Shown: positions 37,961 through 49,915 of the stretch, one piece after another | How the letters are laid out: each line of letters opens with the position of its first letter | Numbering within the stretch: position 1 is the first letter of the stretch | Source of the DNA: Parasponia andersonii | Taxonomy: Eukaryota; Streptophyta; Magnoliopsida; Rosales; Cannabaceae | DNA length: 64,000 nt | NCBI GenBank assembly: GCA_002914805.1 | Contig: JXTB01000182.1 | Coordinates: forward strand, 203,177 to 267,176 | Direction: 5' to 3' | Notes under the pieces: model-generated | Databases searched by the model: none | The model's input: the letters and a program-made list of their open reading frames with translations, nothing else | What the model was told of the DNA's origin: nothing | Position numbers and translations under genes: made by a program

Positions 37961-40900
37961 CCTTTTTTTAACACATATTTACATTGACACCATTTTTTGT
38001 TTTAACAATTTACACTAGAGCTATAAATATATACACATGTATTTGTAAAATATATACATAAATACGGAGATATCTATCAATTTATATATCTATATCTATA
38101 CATATATATTAAGCCTCAAGCAGGGAGAGAGTGACAAAAATGAAATAGCTTCTTTGATCAAGATTTAAAAAATTTGTATAAAATTTCTAATTTAACTTTT
38201 ATTTTTTCATACTATGATTGATCCTATTATTATTTTTTATGTTATGATTGATCATAATATGTATATGTATTATATAATATTAGACTTAACTAATATTAAT
38301 GATAGCTTATATTAAATATAATTTATCGAACAAATACTAGTGATATATTCATCTCATCAAAATAAATTGATTATTATATTTATCTTCGTATATTTATTTT
38401 TTAAATATTGAGGTAAATACATTTTTTAATGTTGTAGTATATTAAGCAAAACTATAAATTAGATGTATCCTTTAACTTTAAACAAACAAGTACCACTTCC
38501 CATTCCAATTTATTATCAATTACTACTAAATATATATATATTAGAAATTAATATATATAGTAGTAATTGATATTAATGATAATAAAACCTTCATATATAT
38601 ATATATATGAATCTTTGTAAACTAATTGTAAGTATTTAATTTTAAGACAGATATAGTTATAAGATTCTATTACTTTTATTCTTTTGTCATCAACAATGTC
38701 CAGATTATATGTTGATATTGTAATTTAACAAATAGTAGTGCTATGTTTATCTTATTAAAAAAAGTTGATTATTATTCTTATTTTAATACATTTATTTTTT
38801 GAATATAGAGATAAATATAATTTTAATATTGTAATACATTAAAATTAACTATAAATTAGGCATATCCTTTGACTTTAAACAAATAAGTACCATTCCTATT
38901 CCAGTTTATTATCAGTAATGTCAAATGTACTATTTATATATATATATATATATATATATGAACCTTCATAAATTAATTGTCAGCATTTGAAATTTTGAGA
39001 TAGGTATGATTATAAGATTTTATTGTTTTTATTTTTCTGTTATTAACAATATCTAGATCATATATTGATATTACAATCAATATTTTATATAGGAAAATAT
39101 GTCATATATTTCAAGTTTTCTTTATTATTTTTTTAAATTATGTCATATATTTCAAGTTTTCTTTATTATTATTTTTTTCTTCTGAGGCATAGACAGTAAA
39201 AATATATATGTCATGGTATATAAGTTTTAAGGATGCTGTAACATAAAAGATTGAATGAAAAAATATATAAACAAGTAAATCTCGTTTGAATTCTAAGGAA
39301 TTTATTTACTTGAATTAAAATTAAATAAGGGAACTCATCGTTCGAAGAGAAGTAGACTACCCAAGAATTTGTCATTTTATTTATTTTACGCAATAATTAC
39401 TAATTAAATAAAGAAAAGAAATTAAAAAATCTACTAAAAAAATAAAAAGAATAGAAGAATATCTTCCTAAGAAACTTGATTGAGGAGTAGATTATTTCGG
39501 AGTTTTAATGGAAACCCCGTCTCCTCTTTTTTAACTATTTATTTAGTTTAATTATTTGAGCTAAATAAAATGAAAGAATAACGACCAGTCTTTAAATATG
39601 CTAAAAGCATATATTGGGTCTAATTTTCACTACAAGGGATTCTAGGCTTGTCCTATGTTTGATATGGATACATAGTAGTATTTGCAATTAAAATGGTTTT
39701 TTTAGGAGTGGTTTGAAAAAAAAAAATCTAGTATTATCACAATATTTTGTGATTGTAAAATTATAATTTTTTTAACTAATCAATATTCATAAATTATATG
39801 ACTCCTGTCGCAGATTATTATAATATTACACGAAAAATTATTTTTCAAAATATTCTTAGAAACGTCATTTTAGTTGAAAATACTCATTTTCCTTTGATAT
39901 ACCACAAGGCCCAACCTAAAATGTCTTAATTTTTATTATTACCATTTTCAATAAGAGGAAAAAAAATATTTTTATTTACACGTGTTTATATTGTCCCAAT
40001 TGGAGCAATTTATTTTTTCTTTTTTAATTTAACCTAATATCGTTTGACTAGGATTTGGATTGGACAGTTTTTTTGTGTACTATTTTTTTGGCAGATTAAA
40101 GATAAACATGTAAGTAAACAAATAAATTGCTCCATATTGCAAATATCTAAAAACTAACTAGTTATTTTCATATTTGAATAATCAAAATAAGCTTGGATAC
40201 ACTTTTTCTTTTTAGCTTTTGTTTTTAAAAATAAAATGAAAGGTGAAAATCTACTTTAAGTTTTGCTTGAGAATATCTGGCCACTTCTCTTTTCATTTGA
40301 GGTCATAATTGGTACTTTGTATAAAAATTTTGTATTGTATTAATTAAACACAATATTGTACTTTTGTATTATACTATTTAATGCAACATCAAAATATAAT
40401 ATAATATGGTGAGTATTGACATGGAAAAAAAATTCCAATATTACATTGTATTATATAATTTCCCTATTATAGTATTGTAATTGTACAATACATATTCTCC
40501 TTACTTTCTCTGTCCTTAAAGTCTATCTCATCTATTTTTCTTTCATTGCTTTCTTTCTCTCACATCACTTATCGCTTATAAAAGTAATAATTTTCTAAAT
40601 ATATTTTTTGAAAGTGGTATTATTCTAAATTTTTAGTTTAAAAATGGTATTTTTATAAGTTATTTCAAAGGTGGTAGTTTTAGAGGTGGTATTTTTATAA
40701 ATAATTTAAGAAAAAGGTATGTTTATAATTAACTTTTAAAAAGTGATATTTTCAAAATTAATTTTTATATAAAATTTTTTTTGAAAAAAAAAAACATCTC
40801 AAATATAATAGTGTAATGGAATAATACAGTACAATACATCGCAATAATATACAATGTGGCACAAAATAAAAGGATATATCCAAATGATGAAAAACTTGGG

Positions 40901-41064
40901 TCCTCCTTCATGCAAAGCCTTCAATTAGTAGAAAGGGAAACACCAAAGTGAACTTGGAATTTTTGTCGTGGGTGGCACAGTGGGTTTTCTTTGTTCTTAC
41001 TATTCAATATGAGAAAAAAAAATATATTCTTACTATTTAATGAAAGTTGGCCATAGAAGTGTCA
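37961..41064. other. Gene-free AT-rich block, western part
   Basis: I see no coding region. It holds the 398-bp tandem duplication at 38330-39085, a small duplication of TATGTCATATATTTCAAG near 39105-39170, and a GGTATTTT-rich stretch at about 40590-40800 that resembles the dispersed repeat family. Confidence 0.6.
38330..39085. repeat. Two-copy tandem duplication, about 398-bp unit
   Basis: Unit 1 starts at 38330 (ACAAATACTAGTGATAT) and unit 2 at 38728 (ACAAATAGTAGTGCTAT). Both continue through TTTGACTTTAAACAAA/TTTAACTTTAAACAAA, AAGTACCA, an (AT)n run and TATAAGATT. They are diverged by many substitutions and small indels, so this is older than the shorter duplications. Confidence 0.8.
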
Positions 41065-41212
41065 TATCATTTCCCAGTGTGAAAAGCATATTGCTACTAT
41101 ATTCAAAAAAGTGTTTTTGTAAGATTCCCCATTTGCCTTATCATTTCCCAGTGTGAAAAGCATATTGCTACTATCTTCAAAAAAGTGTTTTTGTAAGATT
41201 CCCCATTTGCCT
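41065..41212. repeat. Two-copy tandem duplication, 74-bp unit
   Basis: Copies 41065-41138 and 41139-41212 start TATCATTTCCCAGTGTGAAA and end CCCCATTTGCCT. I see one base difference. Confidence 0.92.
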
Positions 41213-42976
41213 TAAAAGAGATAACGGGAGTGTGGAATGAAGACAATTCTTAATATATAACTACAAAAATAAATAAATAAATAGCTTAGCATGGTTAGTA
41301 ACCAGATTAATCTTTATAGATGCCAATTGTGTTAGTATGCCATTTATGCAAGATGACACCACGTGAAAAAATTTGTACGAAGGACAATATACGAGGTATT
41401 GAACTCATGTTTTTAGGCATTATGGGGCTAGCACTGACACATATTTTGGACACGACTAAAACACGGTCCGTAAAGCACAACACTTAGTACTTAAAAAGTA
41501 TTTTATTTTTACTTAATTATTTACATGGTTGCTTTTGCAATTTATAGAATAATAATAATAAATACTAAGAACTATTACTTTTAGGACCAACAACAAAATG
41601 ATATTTAATCTCAAGTCTCACACCAAAGTTGACATCAAAAAATTTTGTTCTCTAATTAGAACATTTGCTAATATGTAATTATTTCTAATTTTAATTTTAT
41701 ATGCTTGACAAAATATGGGCCTATAAAAAAAGAGCACTACATGATAGGTGCTTGTGCTTGGAGGTCATTTTCAAGCCTTTAGTTTTATATACTTGAGCTA
41801 TCACAAGCATGATATTATTTTTTTCAGACTGTGCTTGCCGAGCACAAATGAGCCTTACGGTTAGCAAGGCTCATCTGACATCTCTCGCCTCCGATGTTGG
41901 GGTCTTAATTTTTGTACCAATTTTAACAAATAAAACCCCAATTGTAATCTCTTATGTTTTGGCAAAATACCAATTTTGTCCTTGTATTTTTTATAATGCG
42001 AAATGTATTCTTTCGGTCAATCAAATTTTGGTTAAAGTTATCTATTCTGATAAAATTCTATTGACTTTTGTCAATTTTCTATTGGCCATTATAATTTTGG
42101 CTCTCTTTCAAAAAATGTAATGAAAAAAAGGGCAAGCTATACATCATTAACAAAATTATGACTTTCATTTGAATAACCAATTTAGAATTTTCAAAATTAT
42201 CTTGAACTTAATCTTTGTCAAAAAAAAAAAAAGCAAAGTGAAGGAAACTCGACCAGGGAAGGCAATTGGCCATGTTCGACCCATATTGAAATTTCTTGAC
42301 CACCATTTCAAAATTCCAACTCGGTCGAAACAACTTGGATAATGATTGAAATTTTCCGACCCAATCAAAGAGACGCACTACGAGGTCTGGGATCAGTTGT
42401 GGTGGTGGAATAGAAGCAATTTGAGATTTATTTTAGGAGAATATATTTAACGAATTGTTAGAAAATAGGTTATCTAAATAATTTTAGATGTTTAGATGTG
42501 TTAAATAGCAATGAGAGTCATTTTCGGAAATATATGGATGAGATCTTTCTTTTTATCACGAGAGCCTTAGTAGCTCACAGGTATAAATATCGATTTTTCT
42601 AGAAAGTATATGGCTAAGATGTAGTTTGACTATTTTATCCATTTCAAATAAGGTATCATTTTACATCATAAATTTGACCAAATATGACACTATTGATCTA
42701 ATTTTGGCAAATTTAAAGAATATATTTTATATTCCTAAAAGTAAAAGGTCAGGGCTGGCTCAGCCTTGCTCTAGGGGCAGAACCGAGCTAGGCCATAAGT
42801 GTTGGCCTATGCGAACCAATGGGCTAATTTTTTAATTGAAAAGTAATTTTTAATAAAAAATAGCTTAAGTTGGGCCCGACCTGGTATTGGCCTAGCGAGC
42901 CCTAGGGCCAAGTTAGGTTGTAGTTTTAGAAATTTGGGCGCGACAACCTGAATTTATAGTTGTAATTAAAACTAGT

Positions 42977-43120
42977 ATTATCTTTAAATAAAGAAGATGG
43001 TTTTAGTATTTTCCTTCTCCGATAATAAAAACTAGTTATTATTTATATATTATCTTTAAATAAAGAAGATAGTTTTAGTATTTTCCTTCCCCGATAATAA
43101 AAACTAGTTATCATTTATAT
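42977..43120. repeat. Two-copy tandem duplication, 72-bp unit
   Basis: Units at 42977 and 43049 both start ATTATCTTTAAATAAAGAAG and run through TTTTCCTTC and AAAACTAGTTAT. They are almost identical. Confidence 0.9.
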
Positions 43121-43189
43121 ATCGGCCTTTTTCAAAATTCCAAGCTCAAAATACCAAAACTTGAAAAACCGCTAATGGGCCAAATTTGT

Positions 43190-43520
43190 TGAAAAATGTG
43201 AGTTTGATTTATAAAAATATCACCTTTTAAAAATTTATAATAACACTTTTAATAAATATTTAGAAAAATATAATACTTTATTCAAATTTGGTATTTTTCA
43301 ATGGTACTCGAGGTAATCAGTTTAGTTACTTGAAGTAACCAATCTAGTTATTTGAGTTAACAGATTAGGTTATCTCATGTAACTTGATTGGTTAGTTCAA
43401 GTATCTCATCAAAAGTGATAATTTTCCAAATATTTTTAAAAGTGGTATGTTTCTAAATATTTTTTAAAAAGGTATTTTCCTAATTAAAATCCTAGATTTT
43501 TCAATTATTTTTTAAAAAAT
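43190..43520. repeat. Copy of dispersed GGTTAC/CTCGAG repeat family
   Basis: The centre carries GTACTCGAGGTAATCAG, AGTTACTTGAAGTAACCA and related inverted words. The flanks are rich in GGTATTTT and TTTTTAAAAA. Ends are approximate. It parallels 4290-4590, 43690-43960 and 61300-61610. Confidence 0.5.
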
Positions 43521-43689
43521 TACCATAAAAATAGAATTTCTCTTTATATCTTATTATATACTTGGTACAGTTTACGGTAAATTTGTGGAAAAAAGAAAGA
43601 AGAGCTAAATATTATGCATATTTGATAAAATTAGTTTGAAGAACTAACAATTATGCCTATATTTTTCAATTTTTAAAAACATTGAAAGA

Positions 43690-43960
43690 TACCCGATTTT
43701 CAAAAGCTTTTGAAAAATCTCGTAATGATTAAGAAAATACCACTTTTAAATTTTTTAATAAAAATATCACTTCTAGCTAATTGATGAATCATTTGAGATA
43801 CATGTTACCTTAAGTAACTCTTGATTACTCTAAGTAATTTAATTAGTTACCTCGAGTACCACGTGAAAGCACTAAATTTATAAAATAGTATTTTTCTAAA
43901 TACTAATAAAGTATGGTATTTTTTAAAATAAATTTGGTATTTCTCAAAAATTTCTGCCCA
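43690..43960. repeat. Second nearby copy of the dispersed repeat family
   Basis: The core reads GTTACCTTAAGTAACTC and AGTTACCTCGAGTACC, between flanks with TTTTGAAAAATCTCG and TATGGTATTTTTT. It lies about 170 bp from the previous copy. Confidence 0.5.
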
Positions 43961-44235
43961 TCCTCAATTTTTCAATTCTTTGGACTATGGATCTGGATTT
44001 ATGTAAAAAGCCCACTTAATTGTGGGGTTGAGATTATGTGGTTAATACCACAAATACGAGTTGTGGGTTTAAATCTAATTAACATATTAAATTGTGTTTC
44101 TTACGTTAAAAAAAAAAAAAAGAAGAAGATAAATATAGAAATGACAAAAGGTGTTGTCAAACCATTTGTCTCTGAACATTACATAGATTACAACTAATAC
44201 AGAGTCACAAACCACTTTAATTATATATATATATA

Positions 44236-44505
44236 TATATTTATATTTATGGCACCATTCCTAGATATTTCATTTTTTAGGTATTATTATGTTGAGTCAA
44301 AAATTCATTATGCACTTCGTTAAAAGAGAGAGAGAAAAAAAACACTAAATAATATATATTTATTATTATTTTTTTCTTAATTATTTAAATCATTGTAATT
44401 GTTTGATAAATATTCAACGGCTTAAAAAAAAATTATAGATAAGTAAAAATAAAAAAAACTACTGTATAATGATCCATCTATATAGCAACCTATTAAAATT
44501 GTACT
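44236..44505. mobile_element. MITE copy, family of 10603-10850
   Basis: It begins with a TTTTTTAGGTATTATTATG end, and the interior contains CAACGGCTTA in inverse orientation to the other copies. The second half has AGATAAGTAAAAA..CTACT. A partial relative with TTTACCTATTGGTGGTTATT follows at about 44610-44700. Confidence 0.4.
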
Positions 44506-46049
44506 CTCGTAACAATGCAGGACAAGTCTCTGGACGTGCTAGATGACTAGTTGCATCTGCCAAAAGAGATAGATTTAATAATTAGGCTAAGGTTTGAATT
44601 TTTTAGTGTAATATTTACCTATTGGTGGTTATTATTATTTTAGCCATTAGACGAAGACCAAATGCCTCTAATTAATTTGGTAATTGGTCCACAAATTTAG
44701 GTAGTCAATAGCTTTGAAATTATAAATCTTATTAAATATATTTTTGATAGACAACTTGTTAGTGACCCGGTAACATGACATTTTTAACTATATTAATTAA
44801 TTTATTTAAATTTAAATAAAATCTTAATTTATGATCCACTCCCTATTCAAAATTTGAATTTTTTTTAAAATAAAACAACTTATGTTCCCTAAGCGTATCA
44901 AATACATAAATTTTTGACAAAATACCATTAATAAAATTGGGGTTTTTTTTGTTGTTTTTCAAAAAAAATTAGTGAACTTTGTTTTCATCTAAATCTGATA
45001 TATTTCTCCTAATTATCCTCTCTTTAAAGCAATTAGAATTTTTTCTTCAGTATACCTACATTTTTTGGCATTTAAAAAATTAGAAATATTACATATCTTC
45101 TAGTTATCGTTTTCAATTACGTAAATTAAGTTATTAAGCAAGTTATGTTTTGGTGCCTTTTTTTTTCATTTATAATTCTTTTTTTTTTACAATTTATTTA
45201 CAATTATTGGCTATTACATTTTTTTTTTGGTTAATCATATCTCCTATAAGTGCACGTGCTGCGGGTGGTATTCTAGATGAATTCAACGTCTAACCAAACA
45301 ACCAATATAAATTGGTTACTTTTGTACAAATACAAGCTTGCAACACTGAAATTTTTTCCAAAATTCCACTCAATGCCGTTGAAAAGACAAGAGAGAAAAT
45401 GTCACATCCCCTTGAATGGAGCTCTGGTATCTTTTAACATGCCTAGCTATTTAAATGCCAAAGTAAATGAAATTGGGGGATTTAAATGCCAAAAAAGGTA
45501 ATTTAGGGACCAATATACCAAAGGACTCAAAGTTCAAGGACAAATGATACAAATACGCCTAAAACTTTTAGTTTGAGCTTCCATTTGGAAAACACCAAAT
45601 TAAATAATTGAAAGGGAAAAAGTGATATAATCGAGCCACATACATTGAGTTTTATAAATTGACATGAATAGTAAGCACAGAAAAAATAATAATTAACTGA
45701 TGCCTCCAAAAAACTTAATTGTAGATGATAATTTATAAAAAAAAAAAAATTAAGGGGGAAAAACCAACAAACTAATGATTAGATAAAATAGATGAGAACA
45801 TTCTTAGTGCGCGTTCATTAGGGAAGAAAATGTAAATTTATATGTTATAATAGTGATATTTTTACTTTGAAAAAAGGTGATATTTTTGGAAAGAGGTGTA
45901 AATTAAAATTTTATTACAGAGATATTTTTGGAAAACTATAAAATTTTAGTTTGAGATAAATTAAAAATAACCCTAATTTTACATAAATTTAAAAAGAAAA
46001 AAGGATTGAAGTAGGATTCTTTACATTATTTTGCAAGCGATCTTTAGCT

Positions 46050-46690
46050 TAGAGCATACACTATACATGACAATTGAAAAATAAACTACATTTATATTTT
46101 AGGTCGTAGAGATAGTAATTTGCCTCTATAACTATTTAATCAAAAGGACTATTTAATCGAAATCAGAGAGAAATCCATTGATGCACATATTATATGTAAT
46201 AATTAAACTGCATTCATAATTTAGGTTACATATGCACAAGTATCTTTGTGACTACAAGTAGAGAGCAAGTCAATATATAAAGCAAATATGATTCATGACA
46301 ATGAGTTCATTCACATTTAATATTACATATATAATATTATATCGCTGTGACTTACTTCGATCAAAATCAAAGAGCAAATCTCTTAGGAAATATATATATA
46401 TATATATATATATTGATAATTGAATGAATCATACTTTAGGTCACATGTACAATATGTGTACCTTTATGACTATTTTGAATAAAATTAGACATCTAATTAA
46501 TAAAGCGCATATTATACTTGAAAATTGAACTATATTCATACTTTATGTCATATGCATTGTATTATCTATGTGACTATCTTGATTGAAATCAAAGAGCAAG
46601 CTTCATAGGGTACATATTATTTATGAAAATTGAACCATAATCATGTTTCATATTTTTTTTAATATTATTTTTGACAATTGAACCACATTC

Positions 46691-46739
<49 letters not shown>

Positions 46740-46890
46740 AAAAAATCATTCTTACTTTAGGTCATATATATATTATTGTGTCTCTATGACTACTTTGATT
46801 AAAAACAAAGAACAAGTCCCTAATTTAGTGCATACATTGTATGTGATAATTGAATGAATAATATTCATAATTTATGTATGAACATATGCA
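46050..46890. repeat. Diverged minisatellite, roughly 105-130-bp period
   Basis: The words (A)ATTGAA(C/T)..ATTCATA, TTTAGGTCA(C/T)AT, TATGACTA(C/T)TTTGAT and AAATCAAAGAGCAAG recur in order about eight times, each block separated by a variable (AT)n or linker. The units are well diverged and their lengths vary. There is no coding capacity. Confidence 0.65.
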
Positions 46891-47320
46891 CAGTTTTTTA
46901 ATTTGTTTATCCTTAGAATTTGGCTATATTTTTCGGAGATTATTTTTAAACCTTTTGTTTGAACATTCGAGAATATTTTTTAGGGATTTTTTTTTCTTAA
47001 AAATTGTTTTAAATTTTGATTATCTTTTGGAAGGGTTCATAATAAAAGATATGCATGTTCAGGATGTGATTTACAAACAAAATTTTTGGGTCGTAGAATC
47101 TTAGATGAAAATAAATATTGTATCCAAATATCGTTAGCTTTGAAAATTTATTTGTTATCTTTTCCGACGAATAGGTTATCTTTTCAATAGATTCATTTAA
47201 ACTCCAAAAATAAAATGAGAATGGAAAATGATTTCAGTATTTATCTAACTTTTAGATTTTTGTTTTTTAAATTAATTTTTCTTATGTTTTTTTTTTTTTG
47301 TTTTTTTGTCAAATAGAATA
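46891..47320. other. AT-rich spacer, no gene seen
   Basis: The single open frame at 46874-47104 is phenylalanine/leucine-rich, as expected by chance in T-rich DNA. Confidence 0.5.
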
Positions 47321-47332
47321 CAATTTTCAAAA

Positions 47333-48156
47333 CTCAAATGACACAATTGGTCCCATGACTATGTAAAGTATTTTGATTTGGTCCTTGAACTTTCAATTGG
47401 AGTAATTTAGTCCCTTGATTTAGTGATTGATGGCAGTCAAGTCCTTCACCGTTAATACATAACAGAAAGGGTTAAAAAGTTCATAATGAAAATAACTTAG
47501 ATTAAAATAGAATAAAATAAAAAAAACAACTAAAAATATATTTAAATTATAATTTAGATCTAAAAAAATAAATTATGAATGATCTAACAAAATAAATATC
47601 TTTCTTAAGTTCTTCATCTGCACAATTTTTTTAAAAAATATATATTTATATATTGATGGGTTGTTGTTCTTCTATATTTTCGAGAGGATTAGGACAACAG
47701 GAACTATATCTCTCAATCTTTATTTCTCTCTCACATTCTCGAAATGAAAATCCAGGAACCCATTTCTACAGCGAGATGATAACGGACTAGATGATGACGA
47801 TCTGGTCTTGATGGTTCAAGGGGTGTTTAGGGATACAAGAACATTGGTTTTTTGAGATTTACAGAGACTGATCTTCTAAGTGTTTGTGTTGGATGAGGAG
47901 TGATTTTTTCTGTATTTTGTTCTTGTCATTTTTTTTTTCTTTTTAATTTTTCCCATTCTCTCATACAATTTTTTTTTCTGGATTTTTTTTTTATCAGTTT
48001 TTGTTTTGTTAAACGTTTTTTGTTTTACGACAAAGGACTAAGGACCATATTGCTAGCAATCACTAACTTGAGAGACTTAATTGTCATAATTGAAAGTATA
48101 GGGACCAAATTGTAACACTTCACATAATAGTCAAGAGACCAGCTGTGCCATTAATC
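47333..48156. mobile_element. Mutator-like TIR element, second family member
   Basis: The left end reads ATGACACAATTGGTCCCATG and the right end is its imperfect inverse, AGAGACCAGCTGTGCCAT. Similarity between arms extends past 100 bp (TAATTTAGTCCC against GGGACCAAATT). The flanks share CAATTTTCAAAA (47321-47332 and 48157-48168), longer than the 9-bp target duplication typical of MULEs, so the true ends may lie a few bases away. I see no transposase. The interior holds short T-rich open frames only. Confidence 0.65.
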
Positions 48157-48474
48157 CAATTTTCAAAAGCTAACTAATTAAATTAATGCAACAATTCAAA
48201 AATAGAGAATTGAAAAGACACGAAATTCTGTCATTATTAAATCTAGATTTTCGTAAAAGATATTTATTGCAAAACTGGAAAAAAAAAAATCTTTGTAATT
48301 AATACCAAATGTTAATCTATCGTGAAACTTGTTGAAGCATGTAATTTTGCATTACAAAAATTATTTATATTTAATGCTTACACTAATATCTATACTATTT
48401 AGTACTAACACAAATTTTTATGATGGTTATCGCGGAGTCATAACCATTGAAACCTCGCTTATATATATATATAT

Positions 48475-48575
48475 NNNNNNNNNNNNNNNNNNNNNNNNNN
48501 NNNNNNNNNNNNNNNNNNNNNNNNNNNNNNNNNNNNNNNNNNNNNNNNNNNNNNNNNNNNNNNNNNNNNNNNNNN
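48475..48575. other. Assembly gap, 101 N
   Basis: A run of N that begins right after an (AT)n tract, a usual place for assembly failure. Confidence 0.98.
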
Positions 48576-48739
48576 AAAAAAAAAGTAAATATTGGATTGG
48601 GTATTTATATGTATATACACACTGATTATTCTAGTATGTGAGATTTGATCCAACGATTTGAAATGAAAAGACTCAAGTGATATATAAAAAAAAAAAAAAA
48701 AGAACTTTACCACAAATTTTCTAAAAATATATAAATAAT

Positions 48740-48960
48740 ATATATATGGGTAAATATTATTTTTACCAATTAAAATTGGTCACGTATGTCTTTTCATAAT
48801 AAAAGAGGTGAATGAAAAGTATTGAATAATATATATTTATTTTTATTATTATTTTTTTCAATTATTTAAATTATGATAGTCATTAAATTAATGATGCAAT
48901 TGCTAAAAAAAATATGTATAAATAGGTAGAAAGAAAAACCCTACTAGATTGGCATATATA
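48740..48960. mobile_element. MITE copy, family of 10603-10850
   Basis: It starts GGGTAAATATTATTTTTACC and ends ATAAATAGGTAGAAAG..ACCCTACTAG. The interior contains an A/T-rich half shared with the 44236 copy (ATATATATTTATT..TTTTTTTC). Confidence 0.45.
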
Positions 48961-49177
48961 TCATATATGGTGTAGTGCAATTTACATGGTTTTAACAACG
49001 TTCCAAACCAGAAACATCATTGCATTATGATGACCAGATAAAATTTTACTCCAAGCTGGAGTGCACTATGGTAATGATGGTAGTGCAATGTGAGTTAGGC
49101 GATTTCTATGGTTAACGAAAAAGATAATATACCCATACTTACAACAATTAAACACCGATTGAAAATTACGAATTTAT

Positions 49178-49907
49178 TAGAGCTGTCTAGAGAGTTGGAC
49201 TAACTCACTGACACAACAGCATGATACTACACATTAAAATATGGGTCATGCCAGAGACGATCCAATTATGTGAGTCGTACTAGGCTCATAATTTAAGCAA
49301 AATAAGGTGAGTATGATACGACCCATCAGCACACTAGTATATAGGCACAACACATTAGCATGATACACATATCTTATTTTAAATTATTTTTCTAATATAC
49401 AAGTTTAACCTAATAGGAAAATAATCTATAATCAATTATAGTTTACAATTACATTTTTTACATATCTTATTTTAAATTATTTTTCTAATATACAAGTTTA
49501 ACCTAATAGGAAAATAATCTATAATCAATTATAGTTTACAATTACATTTTTTTTCGTTCTTTTTTGATGTTAAATGAATTTTATCTTTAATTTATTATAT
49601 TATTTTTTGTTTTTTTGCACACATATGAATGGTTTGGAAAAAGAAAATGTTTATAAAACAGTAGTAAAGTTAAGAAAATTTTACTAATTAAATGGGGCCA
49701 AAATAATGGACTAACACATCTAGGTATGCGGATTGACACGACTCGTTTAAGTATGTCTAATGGGTTGTACTAGGTTAGTGATTTTGAATCTCGGTATACC
49801 ACATTACGATACGACAGCACAACAGCACAACATGATACAACATAAAAGTACATTTCTGTCAAACTTTAATAAACTCTTCCGGTACAATACGACACATCAC
49901 AGCTCTA
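49178..49907. mobile_element. hAT-like non-autonomous element
   Basis: The terminal words TAGAGCTGT (49178) and ACAGCTCTA (ending 49907) are inverted. Subterminal inverted matches (ACAACAGCATGATAC against GTATCATGTTGTGC in reverse) follow. The 8-bp flanks GAATTTAT and CAATTTAC agree at six positions, fitting a worn hAT target duplication. There is no transposase. The interior carries a 93-bp tandem duplication. Confidence 0.6.
49367..49552. repeat. Two-copy tandem duplication, 93-bp unit, near-identical
   Basis: Copies 49367-49459 and 49460-49552 start ACATATCTTATTTTAAATT. I see no substitution between them apart from the length of the final T run. It lies inside the hAT-like element. Confidence 0.93.
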
Positions 49908-49915
49908 CAATTTAC

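Larger units (their letters stand above)
41213..46049. other. Gene-free AT-rich block, central part
   Basis: Open frames here (for example 41809-42120 +, 103 codons) are hydrophobic and low-complexity and I do not accept them as genes. A GC-richer segment at about 42745-42940 (repeated GGCC/GCCTA words) may be a degraded transposon. Repeats are listed separately. Confidence 0.55.

Noticed and set aside
41809-42120. 103-codon open frame on the + strand
   Set aside because: It is hydrophobic and low-complexity, has no family motif and lies in a repeat-rich block. It is probably chance.
42626-42940. GC-richer segment as a possible gene fragment
   Set aside because: Repeated GGCC/GCCTA words and stops in all frames fit a decayed repeat better than coding sequence.
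44018-44080. Possible tRNA-like GGGTTTAAATCT segment
   Set aside because: It has no consistent acceptor or anticodon stem pairing. No convincing tRNA or other structural RNA gene was found in the window.
46050-46890. Regularly spaced repeats considered as CRISPR-like
   Set aside because: Units and linkers are both diverged and variable in length, and the genome is plant nuclear.
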